Below the pieces are notes generated by a model. It saw nothing but the letters and a program-made list of their open reading frames with translations. It searched no databases and had not been told where the DNA came from. The position numbers were made by a program, and so were the translations under genes. From Siphonodentalium dalli (taxonomy: Eukaryota; Mollusca; Scaphopoda; Gadilida; Siphonodentaliidae): a stretch of 64,000 nt of DNA. The stretch lies in the NCBI GenBank assembly GCA_032622095.1, contig CP136061.1, positions 56,495,762-56,559,761 on the forward strand. The letters are read 5' to 3'. This document shows positions 11,264 through 22,830 of the stretch, piece by piece; position 1 is the first letter of the stretch; each line of letters begins with the position of its first letter.

Positions 11264-12699
11264 ATGTATTGTACTACTATTATGCGTTTTGCTTACCAAG
11301 TTATTTCTCGTAAATGTCATTTGGCGTTATGGACGCAACAGTTGTCACCAACTTGTCTACAATATTTGAGCATATCTTCCAACATAATTGGTCAATCAGT
11401 TTGTATTGGTCAGAGGAGAAACTTTGATTCCACATGGACAAATAAGACAGAAGATCATGATTGGAAATCTTTACTGTCAAAAATTAGAACTGAGGATAAT
11501 ATGTTTGGGGTGAAGAAACCAGATGTGGATTCTGATACTGTACTGATAGAATACAGTTCACCAAACATAGCAAAACCTTTCCATATCGGGCACTTGAGAT
11601 CGACAATCATTGGAAATGTAATTGCCAACATTTATGAAGCACGTGGCTTCAATGTAATCAGAATAAACTATTTGGGGGATTGGGGAACACAATTTGGACT
11701 GCTATGCGTAGGTTTTATAAAGTATGGTACAATGGGAGAGTTCGACAAGAACCCACTTAATCATCTGTTTGAAGTCTATGTGAAAATCAACAAAGACATT
11801 GAAATAGAAAAAAAGGATAATCAAAATGTGACATATCTTGAAGGGGTCAGAGCCAGTCAGCTGTTAGAGCAAGGTGACCATGAGTATCTGAACTTATGGG
11901 AGATGTTTCGCAATGTGAGCATAGAGGAATACAGTAAAATGTACAAAAGGCTAGGCGTTAAGTTCACAGAATACCAGTGTGAATCTACATACCACAGAAA
12001 AGTGAAAGAACTGATTAAGTGTTTGAGAAAACAGAACCTTTTGTGTATTGATGAGAGTACAGGTGTTTCTTTTATCAAAATCAACGACAGTGGGTGTTCG
12101 GACAAGGCTGTTGTGCTGAGAAGTGATGGAACATCATTATATCTCTCCAGAGATATATCGGCTGTTCTTGATCGATATAAGCAATATAAATTTGACAGAT
12201 TTCACTATGTAGTAGAAGGTGGGCAGCATCTACACTTCAAGCATCTAATGGCTGTGCTACATAAATTAGGATCACCGTGGGCTGAGAGAAAAACCAGCAG
12301 TGATATTCACATCCAGTTTGGTCGAGTTGGGGGGATAAGTACCAGGAGAGGTGAAGTTGTACTTCTTGAGGATATTCTTGAGGAAGCTAAAGAAAGAATG
12401 AAAGAGAACATGCTCAGAAAGGATACAACTAAAGTGAAAGTTAATATGGATGAGGTAGCTGATATTTTAGGGATCAGTGGCATTATTGTCGAGGATTTGA
12501 AAGTCAGTCGTAAAAGAAACTACAAATTCAGCTGGGGTAAAGTTCTGAATGACAAATCTAATTCGGGAGTTACTCTTCAGTATGTGCATGCTAGACTTTG
12601 TAACTTGGAAGTCAATTGTGGTATATCCCTTGCAGATGACTTCAAGGAGGAACACTTAACAGAGCAGGAAGTTGGTGACCTGATGAAGCATTTATATAG
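11264..12699 (+). CDS. RARS2: Mitochondrial arginyl-tRNA synthetase, coding exon 1
   Basis: Class I arginyl-tRNA synthetase of the mitochondrial RARS2 type, which charges mitochondrial tRNA-Arg in the matrix. Seen in the protein: a basic, acidic-poor N-terminus with Ser and Arg (residues 1-55) that suits an import signal; the HIGH signature in SPNIAKPFHIGHLRSTIIGN (97-116); INYLGDWGTQFG (134-145); RSDGTSLYLSRDISA (286-300); the KMSKS-equivalent GISTRRG (357-363); and the start of the DALR anticodon-binding domain with LQYVHARL (438-445). The start is the first ATG after an in-frame TAG at 11231. The exon ends in split codon AG|G at donor GTGAAG (12700). Joined to 17752-17977 it gives 553 aa, slightly shorter than the ~578 aa human protein. 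The N-terminal domain before the HIGH motif looks about 25-30 residues short. Confidence 0.93.
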
Positions 12700-13274
12700 G
12701 TGAAGTATATTGCATTATAGCCTACATGTACATGTACCTCAGAATTCAATTTACCTCAGATCTTCGGCCTATTTATCTGGCCTCTTTATTAGCGAGCGCA
12801 GCGTCAGTGGTGTTTGGCATATGTACATGTATAGCTGTGGTTAATTGCAATTGGTTTAAAAAGTCATTTAGACTTGATTAAGAATTTGTTATAGCACTTT
12901 GTCCCCGCCAGTTGTTATTTAGGACAGATTTGAAACTGTTGGCATCTCCAGCCTTCACAATCAGATCCTTTAACTACATGTAGTTCCAGCTGTTTACTAT
13001 TCTCACATTATATATTGTAAAAATAAACAATCTTTTTATTTTTCCAGTCCTTATCGAGCAATTTGCAAATTTAACATGTGTAATATTATAATATACATGT
13101 ACATGTATGAACTTCCCACAAGATTTACAAACTGAAATAAACACAAGCTAATATTATTGTCATTGAACACTATTTCAAGATACCAGTTGAATATATATGT
13201 CAATGATAGTTTACTAGCCATAATGAAAAGCTGCATTTAATGTCTTTGAACAAACATACATGTAGTATATAAAC

Positions 13275-14623
13275 TAGGGCCCTGCGAACCTTATAATTTA
13301 GGTCGAACCGAACCTTGAAACCGAATCATCATCTTGGTTTCGAATCGAACCGAATCTCGAACCTCGAACCCAATTACCGACCGTGTCATTGAAGAGAGTC
13401 CAAGCGACGTACTCATAATACTAGTAGCCAGTTAGAACGTATGTGGATCATTATAATAGTACAATCAACGTGTTATATACAAATTTATCTTATACGATAT
13501 AAGATAATTACATGTTGAAGAATTATTTTATATTGGAGATGAATGACAATCCGATAAAATGTTGATTTTATGTTCAGTTTATGTCCATACATTATATTAC
13601 ATAACCCCGATTAAAACAAATATCCGATTATCATTCTCCGTATATACCCGCGTCCGCTCACTGAGCATCACTCATGAAAAATCATAACTTATGACTTATT
13701 CTAACAGTAAGTGAGACAGATGTCTGATTGAATCATCGGTCAAGCTTCCAATAGTAAATATGTACAATGTAAACAACGCGATAAACGACGCATTGAACTC
13801 CTAACACACTGACAGCATGAACGCGCCACGTGGCATAACTCGGTAACTATTAACAGACTCGTCAATCTGTAACTGCGACAACACATGACAAAGATCAAAG
13901 CGTGCCGACGTCGCGTTGTAGCAATTAAGTGTCATAAGACAAAGCACATCGGGTTACATAATCATGTCAATCATTTATGCTGATAAACAATGGCCACACC
14001 TTCTCCTCACTGTGATTGGTTGACTCCAATTGTTGACACAGAAGGCTGCCGGAAATACCTATTCACTTTCAGCCAGTTTACGGAATTCAAAAAAGCTTGT
14101 TCGATCTGTATTCATCGATAATCATAACTTATTGTTTCGTTTGTTAGGTATAATTATGTCCATTAGTAAAGTTATATGGAGAATAAAACAAACTTTGACG
14201 AGGTAGAACTTTGACTGAGATAGAAATGTTATAGTTTTACTAATTAATTATCACGAATTTGACATGTCCGACTGGACCGTTTAGCGGGAGCGGAATAAAG
14301 TTATGCCAAAAGACCCGTTCAATGAAATATCACCCAGTTACCCCGCCCGAGTAATGATCAAAGTAATTATGTCCAATGGTATCACACAGTTGTATGTAAA
14401 CCAATTAATATACGGTATATAATCAATAAACAATTCCCAGTACGCAAAATTTGCCCATTTTGCGGGACTAAAGAAAAGGTTCGATATAAACGAATCCCGT
14501 CTAAGGTTTCGAACCGGACCGAATCATCACAGCGGTTTCGAACCGAACCGAACCTCGAACGGTTCGCAGGGCCCTACAGCGGTTTCGAACCGAACCGAAC
14601 CTCGAACGGTTCGCAGGGCCCTA
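13275..14623. mobile_element. hAT-like non-autonomous element
   Basis: Ends TAGGGCCCTGCGAACC (13275-) and its inverse GGTTCGCAGGGCCCTA (to 14623) match the style of hAT termini. Subterminal repeats of GGTTTCGAACCGAACCG type sit at both ends (13300-13375 and 14500-14620). The right terminus is present twice as a perfect 47-bp tandem duplication (14530-14576 and 14577-14623). No matching 8-bp target duplication is seen next to the outermost ends. No transposase ORF remains. It lies inside the RARS2 intron. Confidence 0.7.
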
Positions 14624-15059
14624 CATACTACATATACTAGTACAGTACTTCAGACTTTGTGGCAGCTAAAGTACATGTAATTCCAATTTATTGTGAAATG
14701 ATAATATTAACTTTCTAGTACCATTCTATTATTCTAGTTTCATTTGTTCTTGTCAATTTCAATACTAGTATATGGATTGAAACTGGGTAAAATTATTTAA
14801 CGACTTGTTATTACCTAGAGTACTTACATTACAATAAAGGCACTCCACTGTTTCATTCCATACTGACGGGTACAATTGCATGCACGTACAGATACAGAGG
14901 ACACGAGACTTGGTTCCAAGTCTTATACCAGTATTCAGATCTTTCTCCAGGAATATGTAGAGAAAAAATATTATGCAATACTATCAAATCTGTTCATCCA
15001 CATTGAAGCAATGAACATTCATACTGAGTCAGCGCATCCATAAATACCATATATGTATA

Positions 15060-16417
15060 GGCCTAAAAAAAAAATACCTTTGTTTCCGCTAACGAGCTAA
15101 AAAAAAAATAGGGTAGGTAGGTAGGCTTAACTTTTTTTTTTTTTGTTAACTTTTTTTTTTCAGTATCTTTAAAAATAACTGTATAATACTTGTCAATAAC
15201 CCAAACTATGCACTTCTTAGCCCCAATCAGGTTAACCCAGATGACAGAGGAACTATAAACTCCAATTCAATCTTACATATGTTTTAATATTTACATATAT
15301 AATAGTCTATATACTAATATAGTCTTTGATAATCCTAATATTTCCCATATGGTCTTGCGACGACTGGAGTCAGTCCAGCACCACTGCACTGTTCACATAT
15401 TGGAATGACCGTCTTGTACCGATCTCTTAAGGATCCTTAAGGATAGCTTCACAACACCATCTTCTCCTCCGCATTCAGTGAAGATCTAGGTATTGTTTGG
15501 AGACACCTGTTTTTGGGCAATGATATGCCGAAGGCATAACCTGAAGGCCTGAGCGGAGGAATGTTTGGGAAGGGTGACCCCCTGATGATGGTGGGGGTTC
15601 TTCCCCTGGAATTTTTTTTAAAATCCATTGCATTTAGAGCTAATCTAAGGCTCTTTGAGTCAGTATTTTGAATTTTACTGAGAGGTCAATTTGATCAAGT
15701 TTCTCAAGCATAACTTTGGAACTTTTTATATATGTATGGATTGGAAATACTTATAAGTTATTGTCAGATATCTTTTGGTTCAATGGATTATGCTTATCCT
15801 GCTTAAAATGAGACTTGCCAATAACACTCTAATTCATAAATAGGCTATTTTATAAAATTCAAGTGAGACACATACCGTACATAATATACTACGTGTACAT
15901 GTAGTACAGAAATACTACATGTACATGTAGTACAGAAACAATGTACATGTATTAAGGTAGTAATGACTATATATGGTACTAATCTCTATGTTAATTTTTC
16001 GTTTGGTATTATGAGATCCCACTTGATAACCAGGTTGATTTAATCAAATTGTTAATGTTCCTGTGCTGTAATTGATTGAAATACTGAAGTCTGAACGCTG
16101 AATGATAACATACCTGAACTCAAATTATTTGAAGTTTTCACAGATGAAAGCTAGATAAATCCAAACATACTTTACATTATGATTCCAATTGAAATCTTTT
16201 TGTAAACTTACATTTCTTATGTCAATATATATAAATATATAAATGTTTTGCATCTTGTTATGATATGAAATGGGACCTAAATTAAAAAAAAAAAATTAGT
16301 TTTGTTGTTTTTTGTCCAATTTTTATTTTTTTTGCAATGGCAATAAAAAGTTTAGGGTCGGGGGTTTAAAATAGGGTCGGTCGGGTTAGCGGAAACAAAC
16401 GTATTTTTTTTTAGGCC
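15060..16417. mobile_element. TIR element with A-rich ends
   Basis: Left end GGCCTAAAAAAAAAATACC followed by TTTGTTTCCGCTAAC; the right end carries the inverse, GTTAGCGGAAACAAACGTAT then TTTTTTTTAGGCC. GTAGGTAGGTAGG and GGGTCGGTCGGG lie just inside the left and right ends. Internal sequence is non-coding, with ACATGTAGTAC palindromes near 15890-15950. Superfamily unknown; non-autonomous. Confidence 0.65.
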
Positions 16418-17751
16418 ATATCATTTTATCACTACAAACTCAATAAAAAGTTTGAACACAGGGTTTGTTATAGTGTTTTTTTTCACAATTGGATAATTTT
16501 AATAATAAGAGCAATATACTTCATTTTTGTTTCAATGTCATGCGTGACACGAGAAAGCCCCCCCCCCAGAGATATTAAAAACTATGAAAACTAGAATGCA
16601 CTCAGATAGATGCCAACGTGCGCAAAAATGTAATAAACAATAATTTAAAAAATAATTTCACTGTATTTTACTTAATTTATTTTATTTTATTTAATGTTAG
16701 CAAAAAAAGACAATTACCATTTCTCATTTCATCACAGATAAAAGGCAAATTACTATATTAATCATTTAAGTAATTAAATCCAATTCCATGTCGCCGAAAG
16801 GATGAGACTTTAATATCGATTACATTTTTTTCAGCGGCATATTTTCATTTTCATTTTCCGATAGTCAATGTTGACCAAAGAAGCAATTATAAGAAATAAT
16901 TAATACCATTTGTGTAAATATTGATAGCAGCCAACATGCAACAATAAATATCAATAATTAATCAATAATTAATCAATAACGATCATTTTATGTAATAATA
17001 AACTCTTCAAACGGTGTTTGTGTCAACAAATGCGTTTTGTTTTGTGTTACGTCATTCGTCGTGTTTGATCCGGAACTCGGCTGAAGGTTAGGCTATTCAG
17101 CCTATTGCGTCGAATTACGAAATCGCGTTTTGAATGTCTCTCTTTTCCCGCACGATAAAAATAGGTCTTCGCACGAACCAAAAATGATAAAACTTCCCAA
17201 TTATAAGTAAAAATACCCAAATGAAGGAGTCTATGTAGGTCACGAAGGAGTCTATAGCCTCTTTGATGTAGAGTTCTAATGGAGAAAATATAGGTCGATC
17301 TATTTTTGTCATAACTCTGACGTATTTTGACCTGGGAGAAAAAATCTAAATCGAGGCTCACTACGAGCATGCCAGTTTTAAATATAGAAACAGGGAATCC
17401 CGACAAATGGCGATATCGGCGACAAACAAATAATCGAAAACAACACATAAAATAAACATAGCAAAAACGCGGCACAGTAAAAATGTCAGAACGCCACGAG
17501 GTTTCACGTCGTTTTTGGTGACGTCATGGAGTGAAACGGAGTAGGGTGGCACCAACGTACGTACCTACGAATCTGTCCGATCGCCATACTGTTGCGCGAG
17601 CGCACGTAATAATGATATGGTGCTTGTCCTACAGTTTTAGAAGGATATGAAAGCATTAACACCCATCTTATGTATAAAGGAGTAAGGACCTGCTTTCGGA
17701 ATATTATTGTCACACAATATTTTAATACGCTTTCCCTTTGCTTCATTTTAG

Positions 17752-17977
17752 GTATGAAGAAACAGTCAAAGAATCGTGTGATACACTAGAGCCATTCATC
17801 ATTGTACAGTATCTTTTCAAGTTAAAACGGCTGACTAATTTGGCGATAAGGGCGCTACCTGTAAAAGGTTCTAAACCAGAAATCGCCCAGGCACGACTCC
17901 ATATATTCCATTGTTCAAAAGTTGTGCTCTCTAATGGATTGAGACTTCTTGGAATTAGACCACTTAAAAAGATGTGA
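17752..17977 (+). CDS. RARS2: Mitochondrial arginyl-tRNA synthetase, final coding exon
   Basis: Encodes the last 75 residues after the split arginine codon: the end of the DALR anticodon-binding helical domain. ARLHIFHCSKVVLSNGLRLL (in the last third) and the ending GIRPLKKM match the conserved C-terminus of ArgRS, where ANG(M/L)KLLGI...M closes the protein. The frame continues exactly from exon 1 across a GT-AG intron. TGA stop at 17975. No AATAAA is visible immediately downstream, so the transcript end is not placed. Confidence 0.92.
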
Positions 17978-18901
17978 CCTGTGTGTATTCTCGTGTCAAT
18001 TCAATATTGGGTGCATATCCACTGATTCTAAACACTTCTAAATATAACAATTTAAAAGCATGCATCTCTTTAAAGGGGTATACTCTGGTTGAAAGTCTGA
18101 GATAGGTAAAACTTAGAGTATTATATATATATACACCATTGGAAAGATTATGCGAACCTAATATGAAGTAAGTAAGTCTGGTGCGATAGAATATACATGT
18201 AGGTGGCGTAGTGAGAATATATATATATTTGTTCGTGAAGAGCGTTTATTTTGAATATATAATCGTTCATTTTTCGCCAAAACCTCGACATTAGCATCGC
18301 TGGTTTATTTGATCCCAATGTTTACAAGAATACAAACTCATATGACCTCGCAAAATGACTATTGAATGTAAACAAACATGTTACTCATAATTACGCGGCA
18401 TATTTGATGCGCAATTTAACATGAAAGTTAGATTATAATGCACCATTATGACCGTAATATTGCACTTTTTTCCGATATAGCATCATCTATTGACTTGTGG
18501 GGTAAAATCTATTAACATTTAAGAAAAATCCCGTCACTGGATCTGGGCGTAAGTCTGCTATAGAAAGATATATACATGGGGCTTCGACGTAAAACAGAAT
18601 TACCCAACCGTTTACGTTTACGTCGAAGGAAACGTGGATTATAAGGTACCGTGTGCATTCATGCTGTCGCTGCCAAATGAACTACCCGGTTTATAAGATA
18701 AAATCAGTTGGTGAATATGCGTCCCGAGCGGGCCAAGATATACGAATACGATAATCCAACAAATTAATAAATAGCTCTGCAAAAATAGTGTTGATCCAAT
18801 GACCCCATGCAGTGGTAGAACCTTGCATTGTTATGAAGACAGACTTGTTTCTTTTGTCGCTTCGATAGAAACTTTTTAGTTGGGACTTCTTAACATGCAT
18901 G
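17978..18901. other. Non-coding, RARS2 3' flank
   Basis: Contains a TTAAAGGGGTATACTCTGG motif near 18071 that resembles one end of the TTAA-flanked MITEs found elsewhere, but I find no partner end. TA-rich runs lie at 18120-18230. No gene recognised. Confidence 0.35.
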
Positions 18902-19125
18902 TGTTACGTCAGCTTTTGAAGTAACTCACCACTTTTGAACTAGGTCTCCACTTTTGAAGTAAAAATCGCCAGCTTTTGAAGTACCTCACCACTTTTGTAA
19001 TAAAATCGCCAGCTTTTGTAGTAAAGTGAGGTCTCCGCTTTTGTAATAAAAATCGCCAGCTTTTGAAGTAAAAAAAACCATGTCTCCACTTTTGTAATAA
19101 CAAAATTACAGCTTTTGAAGTAAAC
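18902..19125. repeat. Minisatellite, second (inverted) copy
   Basis: Units reading CTTTTGAAGTAAAAATCGCC or CACTTTTGTAATAAAATCGCC repeat about nine times. This is the reverse complement of the array at 3297-3512 and is joined in the same way to zinc-finger pseudogene sequence. Open frames on the minus strand (18909-19137) are repeat artefacts. Confidence 0.8.
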
Positions 19126-19139
19126 CGACTCGATCATTT

Positions 19140-21190
19140 TTACGGGCCCTGGACGATTTTCATGACAAAGTCAACCCGATAATCCATAGCGGCTATTGCC
19201 CATACGAGTGTGATTTGTGACCGAAGGAATTTGGTGAGTCCGGTTCCATGACAAAAGAATCCAAACCGGTAATCGACCATACGAGTGTGTCGAACAGCTT
19301 TCAGTCTTACATACACGCACGCGAATCCACAGTCGATCGCCCATATGAGTGTGACGTGTACCATGAGGCATATACTGAGTCCGGTTCCCTGTCTAAGGGT
19401 CTATTCTCATTGCACACGCGCGTGCGATTAATCGCAGCGTTTTTTAAGGTGCGTGTTAACATAACACAGAGCGATTCGTGATCAATTACCTTCCTCAAAC
19501 AACCACGTCCTATTCGTGACCAATCATCTTATGCAATCAACCTCGTCATCGAGATAGCCGTTACAGAGAATATTAATGGCATGGTTCACTCGGTCACATA
19601 TACTATCCGGGTACAGTCATTCTCATAACTGATGGGCGATAAAATAATAAATGAAGTACGGAAAGGAAATGGCTTGGAAAGAAGTTTCCAACGTATAGCT
19701 AGCATCAGTGGTGATTTTTGTAGAATTCAGTCGAATTATATTACCTGCCAGTCTCGCGCAACACTGTACCCAAGATTATGAATATATAGATTGATAGTAA
19801 TGTGCCGTTTAGCATGTGCGATCACCGATGATAAGCCGCCAATGGCGATCAAATTGAAATCAATCGCTCATGCATGCGAACAGCGTCCTGGCGACATAAT
19901 TCAACCTGAAACGACGCGTGTGTGACTCTTAAGGTCGAATTCTGAGTCCCATCACTTATTCTATTTGAATGGTGGTTCGTCAATTATAGTACCGCGTTGT
20001 CGCTGTTGCCAGCGGCTATACAAATGAGCACTCGATGAAGGGCGAGGGGGTATGGAAAAAAACGTTCATACACAGGGTTGAACATAAAAATCCATCCCAA
20101 CCATGGGTCTACCATCCTCCCTACATGCAAATCTATTTGTTTTTCTCCCAACAAATTGGGGTCTCATCCCCTCTTTCCCCATAATTTTTACTGGATATCA
20201 TATGTTTGAGTACAAATGTTTTAAATGAGCTTTATTCAGAAAGACGATTTTTGTCAGACCTATAGCTAACTATAAGGTAAAATGTTGAAAGATCTAATTC
20301 AACCACTTGAATCGTACACTTTTGATAATCTTGAGTGATAATAAAAATTATATACATAAAACTCCTGTAATCTGGGTTGTGATCGTACTATATAGTGTTA
20401 TATACGTTTCAAGCTGGAATAAAATATGCATATTTATGCCCAACTACATGGAATTGAACCCTCTATTTCTAATTATAATTAGCTAGATATAATTGTGTCC
20501 TCAAAACTTGTGTCAATTTGATGGCATGGCTCGTTATACTCAACTTATACCTGAGTAAATCTAACTGAGGAAAATTAAAGTTAATGTGTCAGCATATATA
20601 GGCCTGTATGTGGTCACCCCCAACCGAAAGTACTTTATCATCCTCCAACCTACCCTAGACCTGTGTATGAATGTGTTCGTCAGACCCCCACCCCTATTGG
20701 GGGAACTCTTAGCAGTGGGAGGAAGGAATATCATCGAACACACATATAGAGCCGCTCGACCTTAAAAAACGCTGCGATTAATCGCACGCGCGTGTGCAAT
20801 GAGAATAGACCCTAAGCACGAGAGAACGCACATAGATGATCAATCACACGAGTATGTAAGATTGTTCCCAGTCAGTCCGGCAACCTGACAATTCGCCCTG
20901 GTGATCGCGCCGTTTGTCAGAAGAAGTTCGGTGTGACCGTGAGTCTGACGAGGCATAAGATAATCCACGGTGGTGACCAGATGTGTGTCCGAAGACGTTA
21001 TACCAGTCCAGTAACATGACAAGATATATATTTTCTCGAAATTGGGTGATGTAGCAGATTTATCAGTTCAAACGGAAAATAGTTGGTCTATTTGGCCTCG
21101 TCTTTGGAGGAAATGTCCTATGTCAAACTTTCAAGTCGCAATGTTTGTGATGCCAAATGGTTCAGTCTCCTTTCAAAATTTATTCAACGA
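19140..21190 (+). pseudogene. C2H2 zinc-finger pseudogene, unit B, interrupted by a transposon
   Basis: Plus-strand counterpart of unit A (2640-3270), in inverted orientation across the RARS2 locus. Fragments such as DRPYECDVYHEAYTESGSL (about 19338-19394) are decayed C2H2 fingers. Reading from 20816 the pseudogene resumes with the sequence that in unit A directly follows the TTA site. Between lies a 1,416-bp insertion (19397-20812). The unit ends near 21178 in the GGTTCAGTCTCC block. No intact frame; non-functional. Confidence 0.75.
19394..20815. mobile_element. PIF/Harbinger-like non-autonomous element with TAA target duplication
   Basis: Element proper 19397-20812 (1,416 bp). It starts GGGTCTATTCTCATTGCAC and ends with the inverse. 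The TIR runs about 50 bp, through a region with ACGCGCGTGCGATTAATCG, to AAGGT. It is flanked by TAA on each side (19394-19396, 20813-20815). A 3-bp T(A/T)A duplication is the hallmark of PIF/Harbinger elements. The uninterrupted paralogous site is at 3008-3010. No transposase ORF is present, so it was mobilised in trans. Confidence 0.85.
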
Positions 21191-21334
21191 AACATACGAA
21201 TACAAGTAATTTTATTGGCGATTGTCAGGCAGAGCAATACAAAATGAAACTCATACCACAATTATTGAACGCGATTGTGGTTGATGAAGTAAAATAATTA
21301 GTTAACTAAATATATCCCCAACCTCCCCTTGGAT
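21191..21334. other. Non-coding spacer
   Basis: First ~55 bases (TTATTGGCGATTGTCAGGC) match the 1640-1672 block beside unit A. The remainder shows nothing recognisable. Confidence 0.4.
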
Positions 21335-21490
21335 ATTATAGTTCTCGAAAAGCTATGTATATTATGCTATCATGAAGGCAATATATGATGGTATAATAAA
21401 TTTCTATTGCTATGTTGCACCTATCAATTTTGTCAGATTAAGTGGTGTGCTATAGACAGGGAAGGTTGAGGTGTCTCGTGTACTGATAAC

Positions 21491-22078
21491 TTAAAGGGGT
21501 ACTGTACGCCAAATGTTGTTGTTGGTTTCTATAGTCTCCGAGTCGGAGAACAAGGTAACAATTTTTCCATTATTTGAAAGTCTGTTGAGTACGAAGTCAT
21601 GTTACGGATGACAAATTTACCGGAATGCAAAAATACAAATTGTCGTTGTCGAGTAATTTTCAAGTTTTCAACCAAATGAATAAAATAAAAGTTATATTAT
21701 ATGCATACTAGTCCCATATAATCATTTAAGTTATTGTATCGTCGCTAGTCAATGAGTGGCTTGAGTGTTCTCCCCGTATCATCATAATATTTTAAGCGAT
21801 CGTGTGTGCGATCGGTTTAACAATCCAGTATCCCTCAATTACTGTTTTTGATTACGGTAATTCGTAATATAATTGACGCCATTTTATGGCTCCAGTCATA
21901 AACTCAATTTATATCAAATTATTAACTTTTAAATTATTAAATTTTAAGATAGCCTATTAACCTGAGCGTTTACAGAATACATCTTCGACTCAAATTACTT
22001 ATGTTTCTATATATTATCGACATTAGATCGTTGTTGTCACCGGAAATTTAATGAAAATGGCGTACAGTACCCCTTTAA
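21491..22078. mobile_element. TTAA-flanked MITE with GGGGTACTGTACGCC ends
   Basis: Starts TTAAAGGGGTACTGTACGCC and ends with the exact inverse GGCGTACAGTACCCCTTTAA. TTAA at both ends fits piggyBac-type target choice. The ~550 bp core is non-coding. It resembles at its ends the palindromic MITEs at 47128 and 50249 (GGTACTGTACACC). Confidence 0.75.
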
Positions 22079-22269
22079 CATAAAATAAAGATAAATTTTA
22101 TATATGGAAAAAAATCATTTCCGACATTACTACATACTAATTGTAATTACGCATATCGCTCATTGTTGAGCTTTTCAGCTTACGAAGATATATTTAGTGT
22201 TATTGTCATTGCTACGTAAGTTCCCTACCAAGTTCATGTCGGTACTGACAGGATGGCGTCGTTAGATCG

Positions 22270-22620
22270 CATTCAGTTCGGGTTTATATTTAATTCCATG
22301 ATGAGTCTTTGGAACCTTTTTGGTGTTTCCATTTTATGGAATGGAAATATTTTTAACTTTCCGTTGCCACAAACATCCAGGAGTTCACTCAGTTTAATTT
22401 GTCTGTACTCGGGCTGTCTTGTGTGTTGGCGGTGACCCGAAACACGTTGGCGCAGAGTGTTGTCAGTTTCGTCAATGTATATGATTCTCTGAACCCAGAG
22501 CACATGATGTTGTAGTCAAAGTTCTGTGAGTTGCATGTCATATACATGCATTTGGTGTGATATGCATACCATTTTGGAGTAGTAGTTTGGAAACTGTTCG
22601 AGTATAAGTCTAACATCTAT
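22270..22620 (-). pseudogene. GIY-YIG endonuclease fragment of a retroelement
   Basis: Minus-strand translation of 22273-22503 contains IYIDETDNTLRQRVSGHRQH, then about 30 residues with a His/Gln-rich stretch, then GNGKLKIFPFHKM. The pattern YIGET.NTLRQR..GHR followed by a CG.G.FK.FP..K block is that of GIY-YIG endonuclease domains carried by Penelope-like and related retroelements. The second motif glycine is Asp here, the frame starts abruptly, and its 5' continuation lies in another frame (22504-22616), so the copy is broken. Function in a live element: target-site nicking. Confidence 0.55.
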
Positions 22621-22830
22621 TCTGTGTTCCACATGTGAGATTTCAAGTGAATTTATCTTTGTATTTAATGTTAAGCACTCGGTCCATGGGACACATCAAC
22701 CTTCCCTGTCTGTAGTACACCACTTAATCTTACCCCCCCCCCCCCCAATTGATAGGAGCAATAGTAATTTATTATACCAGCATATATTGGCTTCAAGATA
22801 TTATATACATAGTTATTCAAGAACTATAAG

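Larger units (their letters stand above)
12700..17751 (+). other. RARS2: 5,052-bp intron of the RARS2-like gene
   Basis: Donor GTGAAG at 12700 and acceptor CTTCATTTTAG ending at 17751 give a phase-2 intron whose removal keeps the frame (LMKHLYR then YEETVKE). The intron contains an hAT-like element (13275-14623) and an A-rich TIR element (15060-16417). The rest, including ACATGTACATGTA-type palindromes at about 15890-15950 and TA-rich stretches, is non-coding. The frame at 17047-17475 (minus) lies in it and shows no domain. Confidence 0.88.
21335..22830. mobile_element. Inverted-arm composite with a GIY-YIG fragment, possibly Penelope-like
   Basis: Arms of about 145 bp at 21335-21480 and 22686-22830 are inverted copies (shared blocks GGTATAATAAATT, CCTATCAATT, AGATTAAGTGGTGT, ACAGGGAAGGTTGA). 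Between them are a TTAA-flanked MITE (21491-22078) and a decayed GIY-YIG endonuclease frame (22270-22620, minus). Penelope-like elements combine GIY-YIG endonuclease with inverted or tandem terminal repeats, so a decayed member is the favoured reading. No reverse transcriptase is left to prove it. A 15-C run (22733-22747) lies in the right arm. Confidence 0.5.

Noticed and set aside
11857-12105. Minus-strand frames within RARS2 exon 1 (also 12467-12655)
   Set aside because: Antisense shadows of a clear arginyl-tRNA synthetase exon.
17047-17475. 142-codon minus-strand frame inside the RARS2 intron
   Set aside because: Composition is rich in Arg, Phe and Tyr with no domain or motif; it covers a short duplicated stretch (GAAGGAGTCTAT) and has no splice or start support.
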